Shown piece by piece: positions 63,723 through 64,000 of a stretch of DNA of 64,000 nt (within the stretch, counting starts at the first letter, position 1; every line of letters begins with the position of its first letter). The translations under genes were made by a program, and so were the position numbers. The stretch is from Desulfosoma caldarium (lineage in GTDB: Bacteria > Desulfobacterota > Syntrophobacteria > Syntrophobacterales > DSM-9756). The stretch lies in the NCBI RefSeq assembly GCF_003751385.1, contig NZ_RJVA01000011.1:192412-256411 (forward strand). The letters are read 5' to 3'. A model generated the notes under the pieces. That model was not told the origin of the DNA. It saw only the letters and a list, made by a program, of their open reading frames with translations, and did not search any database.

Positions 63723-64000
63723 CGTGCCTCCTTTGTCCCAAGTTCCGTTGCAGTGCGGCATCGGCCCGAGGAGCATGTGTTGCGAAAAGATCTCGTGCGG
63801 AGGAGGAGACAAGATTGGGAAGTTGGGCCCCCATGCTCTTGAAGGTCCATTTTAGCGGAAAGTTAATTTGATGAGAACAAAAATTGTGACAGGGGCGAAG
63901 GAACCTGGAGGCATCTGGGCGTAGCGCCGTGGTGACGGCACGCGCGGTGTTTAGATGGGTGGCGCGATGGTCACCAGGACGCGCATGGGGGTTCGTGCCT
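63723..64000. other. Window end without a recognised gene
   Basis: About 280 bases. It should hold the promoter of the XRE-cupin gene. No further start was identified. Confidence 0.4.

Overview
The window is a chromosomal segment of an anaerobic, Gram-negative bacterium. The best fit is a sulfate-reducing or syntrophic deltaproteobacterium of the Syntrophobacteraceae type (inference). Supporting signs are a type II 3-dehydroquinate synthase, Wood-Ljungdahl-type C1 enzymes, the anaerobic (cbi) cobalamin pathway, an orange-protein (ORP)/MinD/sigma54 cluster, hgcAB, and LptD (outer membrane).

Layout. 1-3.1 kb is repeat-rich and almost gene-free: two copies of a ~265-bp element bounded by palindromes, a transposase remnant, and one coiled-coil membrane protein. 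3.2-14.8 kb is a tight plus-strand run: aromatic amino-acid genes (DHQ synthase II, pheA, aroE, aroA), dacB, a radical SAM gene, ispG, a RelA/SpoT homologue, a cyclodeaminase-family protein and a methyl-THF methyltransferase-like protein. Then come rpmB (minus) and a receiver/TPR protein (plus). 17.4-28.7 kb is mostly minus strand: transglutaminase/DUF58/MoxR, purM, a 1149-residue Lon-type protease, a universal stress protein beside a kinase-like protein, and a flavoprotein. 29.4-34.8 kb is a plus-strand cbiD-cbiET-cbiF-cbiG-cbiH operon that begins just behind a decayed REP-type transposase.

34.8-47.3 kb is bracketed by inverted copies of one repeat. It holds an HDOD protein, three tandem copies of an Rpn-like nuclease gene with differing internal 12-bp repeat numbers, an IS1380-like remnant matching the one near 1 kb, a RibD-type reductase, msrAB, a tiny FmdB-type gene, the mercury-methylation pair hgcA-hgcB, an MFS transporter and a broken IS3 element.

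47.3-55.1 kb carries a TauE/SafE exporter and an ORP-type cluster: a small NifX-like protein, an Mrp ATPase with a NifX-like tail, a sigma54 activator, two ferredoxin-containing MinD ATPases and a NifX/zinc-ribbon protein with a good sigma54 promoter. The rest holds a cNMP/HDOD protein, leuB, a folC-lptD-DUF523/DUF1722 operon and an XRE-cupin regulator. No tRNA, rRNA or CRISPR array was recognised.

Main points of interest: hgcAB inside a repeat-bracketed segment; the Rpn array as a snapshot of duplication, deletion and repeat-number change; the ORP cluster; the oversized Lon protease; a RelA/SpoT protein with two altered hydrolase residues; and several families of dispersed repeats sharing GGGGTCA-type ends.
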